This document shows, one piece after another, positions 14,965-21,500 of a stretch of 24,749 bases of DNA. The position numbers and the translations under genes were made by a program. The stretch is from positions 1-24,749 of the IMG/VR virus record IMGVR_UViG_3300042905_004733; one strand, written 5' to 3'. The stretch's first letter is position 1; each line of letters opens with the position of its first letter. Below the pieces are notes generated by a model that worked only from the letters and a program-made list of their open reading frames with translations, was not told the origin of the DNA and did not search any database. Source of the stretch: a virus.

Positions 14965-15496
14965 CACGGGGCAGTTCCTTCTGGAGACGATCGAGCATCG
15001 CCGTCATCTCGCGGTCCATCTCCACGCGCAGCGACTTCGGCTGGTCGAGCCCGTAGAGCGCCGCGATCCGCGTGCCCACCTTGATGCACACATCCGCCGA
15101 GTCCTTCGACGGAGGCTTGAGCGACCCATCCTCATCACGTGCGCCAGACATCCCACACGCGTACGGGTAGTGCGCCCGGTGAATCTCCAACAGGTCGTGA
15201 ACCTGCTTCCGCCGCAGAATCTCCGCGCTCGGCGCGGGCAGGTCGGCCAGAGCCTTCTGGATGGCTCTCCACGCCCCGCTCGGCTCGGAGTAGCCAAGCT
15301 CTTTGGCGATCTCATCCAGCGACCAGTTCATCGCCCGGAGCTCGCAGGCCCGCCTCCTTCTCTCCGCCGCCGTGTACTTCCGCATGAAGACCTTCGTCTT
15401 CGGCGGGCCAGGCTGGTGAGCCTCTTCCGCCTGCTCCACCGCCGTTTCCTCGGCAGTTTCGCTAGGCATTTCGTTTTGATCGGGCGCGTTCGCCAT
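14849..15496 (-). CDS. terS: Terminase small subunit
   Basis: This is a 215-residue DNA recognition subunit of the packaging motor. Residues about 45-85 form a helix-turn-helix (AERRRRACELRAMNWSLDEI, then KELGYSEPSGAWRAIQKAL). A helical oligomerisation part follows, and the C-terminus is acidic (SGDEAEGDSEAEAGEVGWED). I chose ATG at 15494-15496, with GGAGAG ten bases upstream; the in-frame extension upstream is Cys/Trp-rich and not protein-like. It is the first gene of the virion operon, after a 488-base non-coding gap. Its 3' end is overlapped by the large subunit gene. Confidence 0.88.
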   Translation of the reverse strand: MANAPDQNEMPSETAEETAVEQAEEAHQPGPPKTKVFMRKYTAAERRRRACELRAMNWSLDEIAKELGYSEPSGAWRAIQKALADLPAPSAEILRRKQVHDLLEIHRAHYPYACGMSGARDEDGSLKPPSKDSADVCIKVGTRIAALYGLDQPKSLRVEMDREMTAMLDRLQKELPRDVYERVLAIASGETSGDEAEGDSEAEAGEVGWEDPEGT

Positions 15497-15857
15497 GACT
15501 CGTTGACTCTCCGGAATCCCTTCGGCGACCCACCGCCACCGTTCAGAGACCCCAAAACACACCCACACGTCGCAAGATGCATGGACACTGCACGCACCTA
15601 GCGCGAACGATTCTGGCAACTTGCAGGCGACCTCTTGACATACCTCGGGCCGAGTGGTCCGATCTGTATGCCCTCGCGCGCACGCACGCGGTTACTGGTC
15701 ACCCTCTCACAAGGATCGACGCCACTGGCCACGCACACCCTCATTCGCCACGAGGGACGACGTCGCGACCGAGCCTGGCGACAAAATCGCACGCGTACAC
15801 CCTGACGTGTAGACCGAGCCCCGAACGGACCTACTTGGGTCGGCGCAGCCAACAGAA
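15497..15857. promoter_or_regulatory. Non-coding leader and probable late-control region
   Basis: No convincing gene is seen in this 361-base stretch. It precedes the first virion gene and must hold its promoter, but I find no strong minus-strand -35/-10 pair. That suggests an activator-dependent late promoter. An imperfect palindrome, GGTTACTGGTCACC, lies at about 15690-15703. A plus-strand TTGACA at 15635-15640 is the best sigma70-like hexamer. It points away from the virion genes, toward the terminator at 15858-15892. Confidence 0.45.
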
Positions 15858-15892
15858 AAGCCCCGAGGCGCTTCGTTGCACCGTCGGGGCTT
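15858..15892 (-). terminator. Intrinsic terminator closing the right-hand operon
   Basis: A perfect nine-base inverted repeat (AAGCCCCGA / TCGGGGCTT) has a 17-base loop. Minus-strand reading ends with CTTTTCTGTT. Plus-strand reading gives TTCTCTT, so the element may stop transcription in both directions. It lies 93 bases past the last right-hand gene and isolates the virion operon from upstream transcription. Confidence 0.82.
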
Positions 15893-15984
15893 CTCTTGGT
15901 CTGGCTTCGCTGAGGCGCTGTCGCGTTGCCTCGCGCGCCGTCGTTGCGGCCGCTACGCCTTGGGCTCGGCTGGGCAGATCGCGA

Positions 15985-16359
15985 TCATCGCCGCCGCTGA
16001 TTCGGTTGCAGCGCCTCCACCATGGCGATGGCGGAGCGTACTGCGGCTAGCACGTCCTCGCTCTCGTTGCCGTCGAGGCGCTCTCGGGCATGGCGTGCTG
16101 CGCGTTCGAGGTGACTCGCCGCGATCCTCGTGTCGACCGTCACGTCGTTGCCGTCTGACCACGGAGTGATGTAGAGACGCGACACTGGTGGGTGCTTGCC
16201 GTTACCGGTGCGCTGGTCGAAGGTGCCTGGCCTCTCGTCGATGAGGACGTATCCATCGTTGGCAGCCACGACGACGGCAGGCGTCGGCGGCAGGCTGAAG
16301 TCGAGGTCCCTGTACCTCACCGCGACCTTGTCGCCTACCTTGAAGCGATTCGCGCTCAC
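15985..16359 (-). CDS. Unknown protein, last gene of right-hand operon
   Basis: This is a 124-residue protein, family not recognised. It begins with a strand-rich SH3-like module (RFKVGDKVAVRYRDLDF, AVVVAANDGYVLIDERPGTF), similar in style to the DUF2158 protein upstream of the sliding clamp. It ends with a helical half (SHLERAARHARERLDG, DVLAAVRSAIAMVEAL). The start is GTG at 16357-16359, overlapping the previous stop as GTGA, with GGAGG seven bases upstream. It is the final gene before the terminator. Nothing in the sequence fixes its function. Confidence 0.78.
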   Translation of the reverse strand: MSANRFKVGDKVAVRYRDLDFSLPPTPAVVVAANDGYVLIDERPGTFDQRTGNGKHPPVSRLYITPWSDGNDVTVDTRIAASHLERAARHARERLDGNESEDVLAAVRSAIAMVEALQPNQRRR

Positions 16360-16706
16360 GGCTTCGCCTCCTTCGGCGGGATCTGCGATGCGGCGCTGGC
16401 CACCTCCAAAAGAAGGCTCCCGAGTGTGTCACGCAGAAGCATGGCGGCACTTCGGCTCCTGGATTCGTCGCCCGCCGCAACGGACACACGAAGCCTTCCC
16501 ACGCAGTCGTGGACCCACTCCGGCTCGCGGTCGCCACATGCGACACAAACCCGTACATTCGGGCTCGCATGCTCCGCGAGGATGAGCGCATCGCCAATGA
16601 TGCCGCCCGCCTCGCGAAGCGCGATGTCCACCAGTTCACGCGCCTTGACCCAGTCGTCGTTGTCGACCGCCTCCTGAAGCATCCTGACCCTCGACTCGAT
16701 GCGCAT
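16356..16706 (-). CDS. Unknown small protein with a CxxC-x11-C segment
   Basis: This is a 116-residue protein, not recognised. It starts with a helical MRIESRVRMLQEAVDNDDWV, then a central NVRVCVACGDREPEWVHDC that could be half of a zinc-binding site. A Ser/Ala-rich helical end follows (SAAMLLRDTLGSLLLEVASA). The start is taken as ATG at 16704-16706, overlapping the upstream stop as TGATG; a GTG one codon upstream is equally possible. Coding is supported by the operon of overlapping neighbours. Confidence 0.72.
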   Translation of the reverse strand: MRIESRVRMLQEAVDNDDWVKARELVDIALREAGGIIGDALILAEHASPNVRVCVACGDREPEWVHDCVGRLRVSVAAGDESRSRSAAMLLRDTLGSLLLEVASAASQIPPKEAKP

Positions 16707-17119
16707 CACTTCTCTCCTGTCTTCGCCGCGAGTCGGTCGATGACCATCTCGAGGCGTTGCTCCGTCAACCTAAGTCGCGCTTCGAGGTCGTCCACCTTCT
16801 CTTCGGTCGCTTCGGTCTTCGACTGAAGGAATTCGAGCTCCAACTGAAGACGGTCGTTGTCCTCGAACCAGTTCGCCGCAAGCTTCTTCAGCGCCGCGAC
16901 GGAGACCGTCCACCGCGGGCGCTTGTCGCCGAAGGACGCGTCGATGAGCAGCCGGCCGCCCATGCGCTCGTTTGCCTTGATGAGCAGTCGGTACATGCGA
17001 CGACGTGACCACCCGACCATGCGAGCGACCTGCGGCGGGGTGAGAACGTGCTCCGGGTCGCGGACCGGTGTTCCTGGCTTTGCCGGTCTTGGGTCCGCCA
17101 GCTTCGCCAAGGCGCTCAC
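16706..17119 (-). CDS. Helix-turn-helix / coiled-coil protein
   Basis: This is a 137-residue protein. Residues about 25-50 form a predicted helix-turn-helix (LTPPQVARMVGWSRRRMYRL), the kind used by MerR/excisionase-like proteins (PPQVARMxGxSRRxMYRL). Residues 80-135 are a continuous coiled coil (LQLELEFLQSKTEATEEKVD, then LEARLRLTEQRLEMVIDRL). It probably binds DNA as a dimer and could be a regulator of this operon; that is inference. The start is GTG at 17117-17119, sharing one base with the upstream TAG, with AAGGAGG seven bases upstream, a very strong site. Confidence 0.8.
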   Translation of the reverse strand: MSALAKLADPRPAKPGTPVRDPEHVLTPPQVARMVGWSRRRMYRLLIKANERMGGRLLIDASFGDKRPRWTVSVAALKKLAANWFEDNDRLQLELEFLQSKTEATEEKVDDLEARLRLTEQRLEMVIDRLAAKTGEK

Positions 17120-17358
17120 TACGCGCCCTCCTTCGGGCAGACGCAGAGGATCGCCCGCTCACGCACCTCGAGAAGGGCGCCGTTCTTGCACTCGACTGAA
17201 GCCGCGATCGTCGTCTCGGTGTAGCTCTCCTCGCACGCAGGACCATCGGCAAGTCCGGTGACGAGTCGGGTCACACTGGCCCCAAGGAGGAGTCCGGCCA
17301 AGGCCATCTTGATGAGATCGCCGAGTGTGCCGACGAATGGTTCGTCGAGTCGTCTCAC
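17119..17358 (-). CDS. Small membrane protein with C-x14-C-x14-C-x-C ectodomain (copy 1)
   Basis: This is a 79-residue protein. A short charged N-terminus (MRRLDEP) precedes one hydrophobic helix at about 12-36 (with Lys17 and Arg31), then a 40-residue tail with Cys42, Cys57, Cys72 and Cys74. The cysteine spacing and several other positions match the protein at 21497-21853 exactly, so the two are paralogues. I chose GTG at 17356-17358, which overlaps the upstream stop as GTGA and has GGGGGAAG upstream; a TTG four codons earlier is the alternative. The tail most likely lies outside the membrane, with two disulfides or a bound metal. Function unknown; an envelope-modifying role such as superinfection exclusion is possible. 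Confidence 0.75.
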   Translation of the reverse strand: MRRLDEPFVGTLGDLIKMALAGLLLGASVTRLVTGLADGPACEESYTETTIAASVECKNGALLEVRERAILCVCPKEGA

Positions 17359-17999
17359 GGCTTCCCCCAAAGGCGCTCGTGCGTCGCCTGCAGGGCCACT
17401 TGCAGCGCCTTGTCTCGCTCGCCACGACGTCGCTCCCTGTCCTGCCTCTCGAGCTCTTTACGGGCCAGCATGAGCGTCACGTAGGCGTCCACCGTAGGCA
17501 TGAGCTCGTAGAGCGCGTCGCGGAACAGTCGCTTCAAGGTCTCCACCGGCGCCTTCTCCAGCAGCGCGAGGAGTTGGTCCTGGTCAGGCATCACGAGCGA
17601 TTCGTGGTGGCTCGCCCACGCAACGCGCATCGCTCGCGAGTGCAGCACATACCCGAGGATCGACGCGCGCTCGAATCCGAAGGTCACCTCGAAGTGAGTC
17701 GCGATCCGATGCTCCACCCTTCCGCCTGGCGCGAAGGCCAGCTTCAGCGCGGCGCGCTGGTCAGGCTCTAGCGCCCAGAGCGTCGAGTCGATGGCGCGCA
17801 TCCGGTTCACCGCCCACCGATGCTTCTCGTCTCGGAGGGACATGTGGAGCTCGTGCGAGGCCGCAGCGTCGAACACCTTGGCGCCCTTCACGTCGCCCAT
17901 GTTCTGCGCGCGGATGCCGATCGCTGCCTCCGCAGAGTGGAACCGCCAGACAAGCTCGTGCATCGCGTCCCGCCGAAGCGGGGTGTCGTTGTCGTTCAT
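17355..17999 (-). CDS. Unknown protein heading the last right-hand operon segment
   Basis: This is a 214-residue, mostly helical protein, not recognised. It contains ELVWRFHSAEAAIGIRAQNM, HELHMSLRDEKHRWAVNRMR, and a basic C-terminal helix (ARKELERQDRERRRGERDKA). ATG is at 17997-17999, with GGAAGGAGGG upstream, a strong site. It follows a 139-base gap that contains a one-mismatch copy of the GACAGTCCGC motif. It is the first gene of a coupled set running to the terminator at 15858-15892. No enzymatic motif is seen. Confidence 0.8.
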   Translation of the reverse strand: MNDNDTPLRRDAMHELVWRFHSAEAAIGIRAQNMGDVKGAKVFDAAASHELHMSLRDEKHRWAVNRMRAIDSTLWALEPDQRAALKLAFAPGGRVEHRIATHFEVTFGFERASILGYVLHSRAMRVAWASHHESLVMPDQDQLLALLEKAPVETLKRLFRDALYELMPTVDAYVTLMLARKELERQDRERRRGERDKALQVALQATHERLWGKP

Positions 18000-18030
18000 G
18001 CGCGCGACCCTCCTTCCGTCGTGCGCCGTT

Positions 18031-18040
18031 GCGCACTGTC
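18031..18040 (-). promoter_or_regulatory. One-mismatch copy of the GACAGTCCGC motif
   Basis: The minus strand reads GACAGTGCGC, preceded by GGT to give GGTGACA, 32 bases upstream of the ATG at 17999. It is in the gap between the sliding clamp gene and the next gene. No good -10 is seen at normal spacing. Confidence 0.35.
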
Positions 18041-18103
18041 ACCATTCATTGCACGCGCGCGGCCATCTCGCAACGACACGCGCGGGCAATGTCTTGGTGG
18101 GAC

Positions 18104-18129
18104 GGCGCGCCGAGTCTCCCCGACGCGCC
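18104..18129 (-). terminator. Possible terminator hairpin after the sliding clamp gene
   Basis: Arms GGCGCGTCG and CGGCGCGCC pair over nine positions (one G-U), with an eight-base loop, ten bases after the clamp stop codon. No T-run follows, so termination would be inefficient or of another type. It could instead stabilise the 3' end of the mRNA. Confidence 0.4.
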
Positions 18130-18138
18130 TCCGGCCCT

Positions 18139-19245
18139 TCACGCACGCATCGGCATGATGACGGTCGTCGTCGTGTCGCGGGTCAGCTTGATCGGGTCCA
18201 TCTCGCCACCCGTTGCCAACGTGACCGTGCCGTCCTCGAACGCATCGCACGCCTGGCACACGTACTCGCCGGCCACCGCGATCCGAAGGCCATCGCTGCC
18301 CCACGTCGTCTCGGCCTTCACGATGTCCTCGGAGTCGCCTCCCTCCGGATCGCTCGTGCTGACCTTCACCTCGTCGCTGCCCTTCTTGAGCTCGATGACG
18401 ACGCGTCGGCCCGTCACCTTCGTCGAAGCCACCGCCACCGCCATGACGACGTTCTTCAGCGACGGCGCGTGGATGTCGATCGTGCGCTTCGCGTCCGTCT
18501 TCGGGACCACCTGCTCCCACGGTGGGAATGTCGCGTCCACGAGCGACGTGTGGAACCGGTACCCGCCGAAGTCGAAGAACGCCTTGGTCGGAGTGCTCGT
18601 GAACGTCACCGACTCGCACGTGTCGCAAAGCCGACGCACCTCCGCCAGGCTCGCCCGCGGCACCAGAAGCCGGAACGTCGCGATGCCGTCGAGCTTCGCC
18701 TCCGTCACGTGGAGACGGTGCCCGTCCGTCGACACGATGCGAAGCGTGTCGTCGACGCGCTCGAACAGCGCCGCGTTCAGATGTGCCCGCGTTTCGTCGA
18801 GCGAGATCGCTCCGAACACCCGATCGATCGCCGTCGCCAGGATGCCGCTCGGCAGCGTGTGGGCCACGCTCTTGTCGGCCGCTTCCGGCGTCGGCGGGTA
18901 GTCGTCGCCGGGGATCGACTGCACCACGAACTTGCGTGCCGAGCCCGATGCCGACAGCGTCGCGCGACCCTTCTGCACCGCCAGGATGACCGGACCGTCC
19001 GGCATCGCCTTGACGCGCTCGAGGAGCGGCTTGCCCTGGATGCACACGCTGCCGTCGGTCTTCACCTCCGAATCGATCTGCGTCGACGCGCCGATCTGAA
19101 GGTTCGTCCCGCGCAGCGTGAGCTTGCCGCCTCCCGTCTCCAACAGGACGTTGGACAGAACCGGCATCGTCGACTTCGTGTCGATGAACCGGCTCACCGT
19201 CGACAGCGCCGCGACCATGTCCTTCTTTGCGAACGTGACGTGCAT
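18139..19245 (-). CDS. dnaN: DNA polymerase III sliding clamp, beta subunit
   Basis: This is a 368-residue protein, the usual clamp length. The N-terminus (MHVTFAKKDMVAALSTVSRF, then STMPVLSNVLLETGGGKLTL) matches the first clamp domain. The middle has AISLDETRAHLNAALFE and IVSTDGHRLHVTE, equivalent to the conserved 'xTDGHRLA' region. The C-terminus ends TTVIMPMRA, the classic clamp ending. It should form a dimeric ring that tethers a polymerase to DNA. All three domains are present, so it looks functional. ATG is at 19243-19245, overlapping the DUF2158 gene stop as TGATG, with GAGGGGAAG upstream. Clamps are uncommon in phages of this size; it may replace or hijack host polymerase III tethering. 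Confidence 0.94.
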   Translation of the reverse strand: MHVTFAKKDMVAALSTVSRFIDTKSTMPVLSNVLLETGGGKLTLRGTNLQIGASTQIDSEVKTDGSVCIQGKPLLERVKAMPDGPVILAVQKGRATLSASGSARKFVVQSIPGDDYPPTPEAADKSVAHTLPSGILATAIDRVFGAISLDETRAHLNAALFERVDDTLRIVSTDGHRLHVTEAKLDGIATFRLLVPRASLAEVRRLCDTCESVTFTSTPTKAFFDFGGYRFHTSLVDATFPPWEQVVPKTDAKRTIDIHAPSLKNVVMAVAVASTKVTGRRVVIELKKGSDEVKVSTSDPEGGDSEDIVKAETTWGSDGLRIAVAGEYVCQACDAFEDGTVTLATGGEMDPIKLTRDTTTTVIMPMRA

Positions 19246-19475
19246 CAGGACTTCCCCTCGTAGCGGGCCGACGGATCGACCTCGAAGTGCGTGATGGTGT
19301 CCACGTGGAACCACCCCTGCTTCAGCGTCGGATCTCCGCCGAACCACTGGCAGTGCGCTCTCAGTTGGTCGCCCGCACCGTCGAGCTCGATGTCGACCAC
19401 CGTCATCTTCGGACCCTTCGAGTTCAGGACCACCACATCACCGACCATAAACTCTTCGTATGCCTCGTCGCTCAT
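19245..19475 (-). CDS. DUF2158 (YodC-like) small protein
   Basis: This is a 76-residue protein. The core FMVGDVVVLNSKGPKMTVVD followed by RAHCQWFGGD matches the DUF2158 pattern (VGDxVxLxSGGPxMTVxx...CxWF), a small SH3-like family of unknown function found in bacteria and phages. ATG is at 19473-19475 with GAGGTGAG just upstream. It directly precedes the sliding clamp gene with one-base overlap, so the two are likely made together. The 64-base gap upstream carries two GACAGTCCGC copies. Whether it acts with the clamp is unknown. Confidence 0.85.
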   Translation of the reverse strand: MSDEAYEEFMVGDVVVLNSKGPKMTVVDIELDGAGDQLRAHCQWFGGDPTLKQGWFHVDTITHFEVDPSARYEGKS

Positions 19476-19501
19476 CTCTCACCTCTACTCGCGCGACATG
19501 C

Positions 19502-19543
19502 GCGGACTGTCCTCAGTAGGCGCACGCCGATGCGGACTGTCAA
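19502..19543 (-). promoter_or_regulatory. Promoter with two GACAGTCCGC copies 30 bases apart, ahead of DUF2158-dnaN
   Basis: The minus strand has TTGACAGTCCGCATCG, with the dUTPase stop codon inside the TTGACA (19538-19543), and a second GACAGTCCGC at 19502-19511. Seventeen bases after TTGACA is CCTACT, a weak -10. The first 16 bases are identical to the element at 22769-22796. The two motif copies start exactly 30 bases apart, about three helical turns. Confidence 0.55.
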
Positions 19544-19962
19544 CGGCCCGTCGAACCAAATCCGCCGCTACCTCGTTCCGTCGACGTCAGCTCGTCGACC
19601 ACCGACACTGCCACGTACGAGACCGGCACCACCACCATCTGGGCGATACGGTCGCCCTTGCGCACCGCGTACGCGTTGCCGTGCGTCGCCAGCACCGCGC
19701 TCACCTCGCCTCGGTAGTCCGAGTCGATGATGCCCACCGATGGCGCGTACACGTGCCCGCTCGACGCGATGCTCGAACGCAACACCAGCATCCCGGCGAA
19801 GCCTTCTGGGATCTCGCACGCGAACCCAAGCGGGATGCGTCGCGTCTCGTACGGCATGATCCGCACGTCCTCGCGGGCGTAGCAGTCGAGCCCCGCAGCG
19901 CCCGCCGTCTTCCGCTCTGGCGCTCGCCCGCCGTCGATGACCTTGACCTTCAGCCAGCGCAC
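19540..19962 (-). CDS. dut: Deoxyuridine triphosphatase (dUTPase)
   Basis: This is a 140-residue trimeric dUTPase that hydrolyses dUTP to dUMP and keeps uracil out of phage DNA. All five motifs are present: AGLDCYA (23-29), LRSSIAS (61-67, with Leu where Pro is usual), GIIDSDYRGEV (77-87), GDRIAQMVV (103-111) and RGSGGFGSTG (130-139). Length is typical. The start is GTG at 19960-19962, overlapping the previous gene by 13 bases, with GAGG close upstream; no in-frame ATG fits. Its stop codon lies inside the TTGACA of the next promoter. It ends the first right-hand operon. Confidence 0.94.
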   Translation of the reverse strand: MRWLKVKVIDGGRAPERKTAGAAGLDCYAREDVRIMPYETRRIPLGFACEIPEGFAGMLVLRSSIASSGHVYAPSVGIIDSDYRGEVSAVLATHGNAYAVRKGDRIAQMVVVPVSYVAVSVVDELTSTERGSGGFGSTGR

Positions 19963-20390
19963 TTGGCCTCGCCTGCGACTTCGACGGCCGTCTCCGTGTC
20001 CACCTTTCCGCCGAGGAAGAGGATCGCGTCATTCACCAGCGACTCCCTGTACGACGGGAAGGATTCCATGGCGCGTGTCAGACGACGGTACGCCTCGCCA
20101 CTCCGCGCACGGAGCTCTTCGTTCTCGGCCCGAAGCTGCCTCAGTTCGGCGAGTACCTCCGGCATCGCACGGACGACTCGACGAAGGTCGCGAGTGCACT
20201 CATGGGCATAATCCGCCGCGTCACACTGCGCGTCTCGGGTCATCGGAACCGGTCCGAACTGGATGCGAGCCACGACGCCGTGGACGGGGTCGATCTCGAC
20301 TTTCACGCTACCCCTCACGAGGTCATAGACGTTCGCGACGCGCGTCTCCAGCACGTCGATGTTTTCGGTTTCCAGGATCTTCGTGGTCAT
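19950..20390 (-). CDS. Unknown coiled-coil protein
   Basis: This is a 146-residue protein, not recognised. Its N-terminus is strand-rich (LVRGSVKVEIDPVHGVVARI), and the middle is a short coiled coil (VLAELRQLRAENEELRARSG). It ends GEAKCAG, the same KCAG ending as the protein encoded just upstream. I chose ATG at 20388-20390, because AAGGAG lies nine bases upstream. An ATG at 20421-20423 overlapping the previous stop (ATGA) would add 11 residues but lacks a ribosome site. It overlaps the dUTPase start by 13 bases. Confidence 0.75.
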   Translation of the reverse strand: MTTKILETENIDVLETRVANVYDLVRGSVKVEIDPVHGVVARIQFGPVPMTRDAQCDAADYAHECTRDLRRVVRAMPEVLAELRQLRAENEELRARSGEAYRRLTRAMESFPSYRESLVNDAILFLGGKVDTETAVEVAGEAKCAG

Positions 20391-20438
20391 GTGGTCTGTC
20401 TCCTTGTTGTGTCCCAGTGTCATCCAGCGCACTTGGCC
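19954..20438. repeat. Two 15-base identical gene-junction repeats
   Basis: CCAGCGCACTTGGCC occurs at 19954-19968 and again at 20424-20438. Each copy spans the 3' end of one gene; on the minus strand the codons read Lys-Cys-Ala-Gly then TGA. Extended to the stop codon, they agree at 18 of 19 bases. The intervening 455 bases are essentially one gene, so that gene is bracketed by direct repeats. Confidence 0.7.
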
Positions 20439-20662
20439 GCCTTCTTCGCCGCACTCTCCGCGGACCGGATGACCGCTCGCTCGCAGTCGCGAACGCGGAG
20501 GATCGCTTCGACGGCGTCGTGGTCGCCGCTCGCGTTCAGGAGTCGAACGACGGCTTTTCGAAGCTTGTCGATCGAACTATCGCTCGGGTTGTGCTCGATG
20601 TTGACGAGCTTGATGTAGAGTCCAGTGGGGTCTCTGCCGTACACGACCTTCGGCTTCTTCAT
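20420..20662 (-). CDS. Small basic unknown protein
   Basis: This is an 80-residue protein (MKKPKVVYGRDPTGLYIKLV at its start), not recognised. It is followed by a helical part, SSIDKLRKAVVRLLNA, and it ends AAKKAAKCAG. I chose ATG at 20660-20662 because AAGGAGG sits exactly six bases upstream. The ATG two codons earlier would touch the Shine-Dalgarno itself. It lies 14 bases after the resolvase gene in the same operon. No function can be assigned. Confidence 0.72.
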   Translation of the reverse strand: MKKPKVVYGRDPTGLYIKLVNIEHNPSDSSIDKLRKAVVRLLNASGDHDAVEAILRVRDCERAVIRSAESAAKKAAKCAG

Positions 20663-20676
20663 CTTCATCCTCCTTG

Positions 20677-21156
20677 TCACGCTGCCTTGGCCATCACCTG
20701 CCGGGCCGCGAAGCACGCGATACCCGCCGCGTCTCGGTGGTGCGAGTTGGACCGCGTCGGCCATCCCTTCACCAGTCGCGAGATCGCAACCTTCACCTGC
20801 GCGTCCGTCGCCGCGGCCTTGCCGACGATCGCCTTGCGCCACTCGTTCGCCGTCACCGTCACGACCGTTCTGTTCCCGGCGATGCCGGCGCAGAGACCCG
20901 CGACGAATGCGGTGTCCATCAAGGCAGGGACGACTCCGCCTCCCTTCGCGTTGAAGGCGATGCCGCGCGGGCGCTCGATGGCGACGATGTCCCATGGGAA
21001 GAGGCTCCCCATCCATCGCGCTACATCCAGATGGTTGCTCTGGACGATGTCGACCGAACCGAAGCTCACCTTCCCGTCATCAAGGTAGAGCGACGCGAAG
21101 CCGCACTGCTTCGGCCCGGGGTCGATCCCCAAGATGCGGATGTGGTTGCGGATCAT
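20677..21156 (-). CDS. RuvC-like Holliday junction resolvase
   Basis: This is a 159-residue RNase H-fold nuclease. The first strand carries ILGIDPGPKQCGFAS (catalytic Asp12), the second acidic site is VAIERPRG (Glu61), and the C-terminal site is HHRDAAGIACFA (His140, Asp142), matching the RuvC DxG...E...HxxDA pattern. The length is near that of RuvC (about 170). It would cut branched recombination or replication intermediates before packaging. ATG is at 21154-21156, overlapping the upstream stop as ATGA. It is encoded in the replication block with DnaB, DnaN and dUTPase. Confidence 0.9.
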   Translation of the reverse strand: MIRNHIRILGIDPGPKQCGFASLYLDDGKVSFGSVDIVQSNHLDVARWMGSLFPWDIVAIERPRGIAFNAKGGGVVPALMDTAFVAGLCAGIAGNRTVVTVTANEWRKAIVGKAAATDAQVKVAISRLVKGWPTRSNSHHRDAAGIACFAARQVMAKAA

Positions 21157-21500
21157 CTCGACACCTTCGGTGGCTTCTCCGGCGACGCGAACCCGCCAGG
21201 AATCGTCTCGATTCGGACGAGGTACGTGATGGTCGTACGGAACTCGTGCGGGTAGTCGTCATGCCTCGCACCGATGTCGATCGACGTCGTCGACCGGATC
21301 TCGTTGGCGATGCGCCACTCGTCCGCCGCGACGCTCACGACCTTAGCCGCGGCCCCTGCGTAGTCCGCGTGCTCGCGCCACGAACCTGCGTTGTACGGGT
21401 AATGCTGCGTCGGTCCCATCGGCTGCGGGCCGTTGTGTCTCGTCACCGAGAGAGGCTCGGTCTCCCCGACGCGGTAGTAGCTGACGGTCCATCCACTCAC
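21153..21500 (-). CDS. Unknown protein in the replication operon
   Basis: This is a 115-residue protein, not recognised. It is rich in Tyr, His and strands: GWTVSYYRVGETEPLSVTRH, then VVSVAADEWRIANEIRSTTS, and a strand ending ITYLVRIETIPGG. It has no cysteine and no membrane segment. The start is GTG at 21498-21500, overlapping the stop of the membrane protein gene (GTGA), with GGAGGTGTGAG upstream. It is coupled to the resolvase gene downstream (ATGA). Nothing shows its role. Confidence 0.76.
   Translation of the reverse strand: MSGWTVSYYRVGETEPLSVTRHNGPQPMGPTQHYPYNAGSWREHADYAGAAAKVVSVAADEWRIANEIRSTTSIDIGARHDDYPHEFRTTITYLVRIETIPGGFASPEKPPKVSR

Noticed and set aside
13889-15601. Plus-strand open frame of 570 codons opposite the terminase genes
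   Set aside because: The large and small terminase genes are certain on the other strand, and this frame has no motif.
15668-15805. Plus-strand 45-codon ORF in the non-coding gap (start MPSRARTRLLVTL)
   Set aside because: It has no Shine-Dalgarno, is Arg/Thr-rich and has no coding context on this strand. A non-coding transcript is more plausible if anything is expressed.
19951-20438. Possible insertion element between the two 15-base direct repeats
   Set aside because: No inverted ends or transposase are present; the interval is a normal small gene in operon phase.
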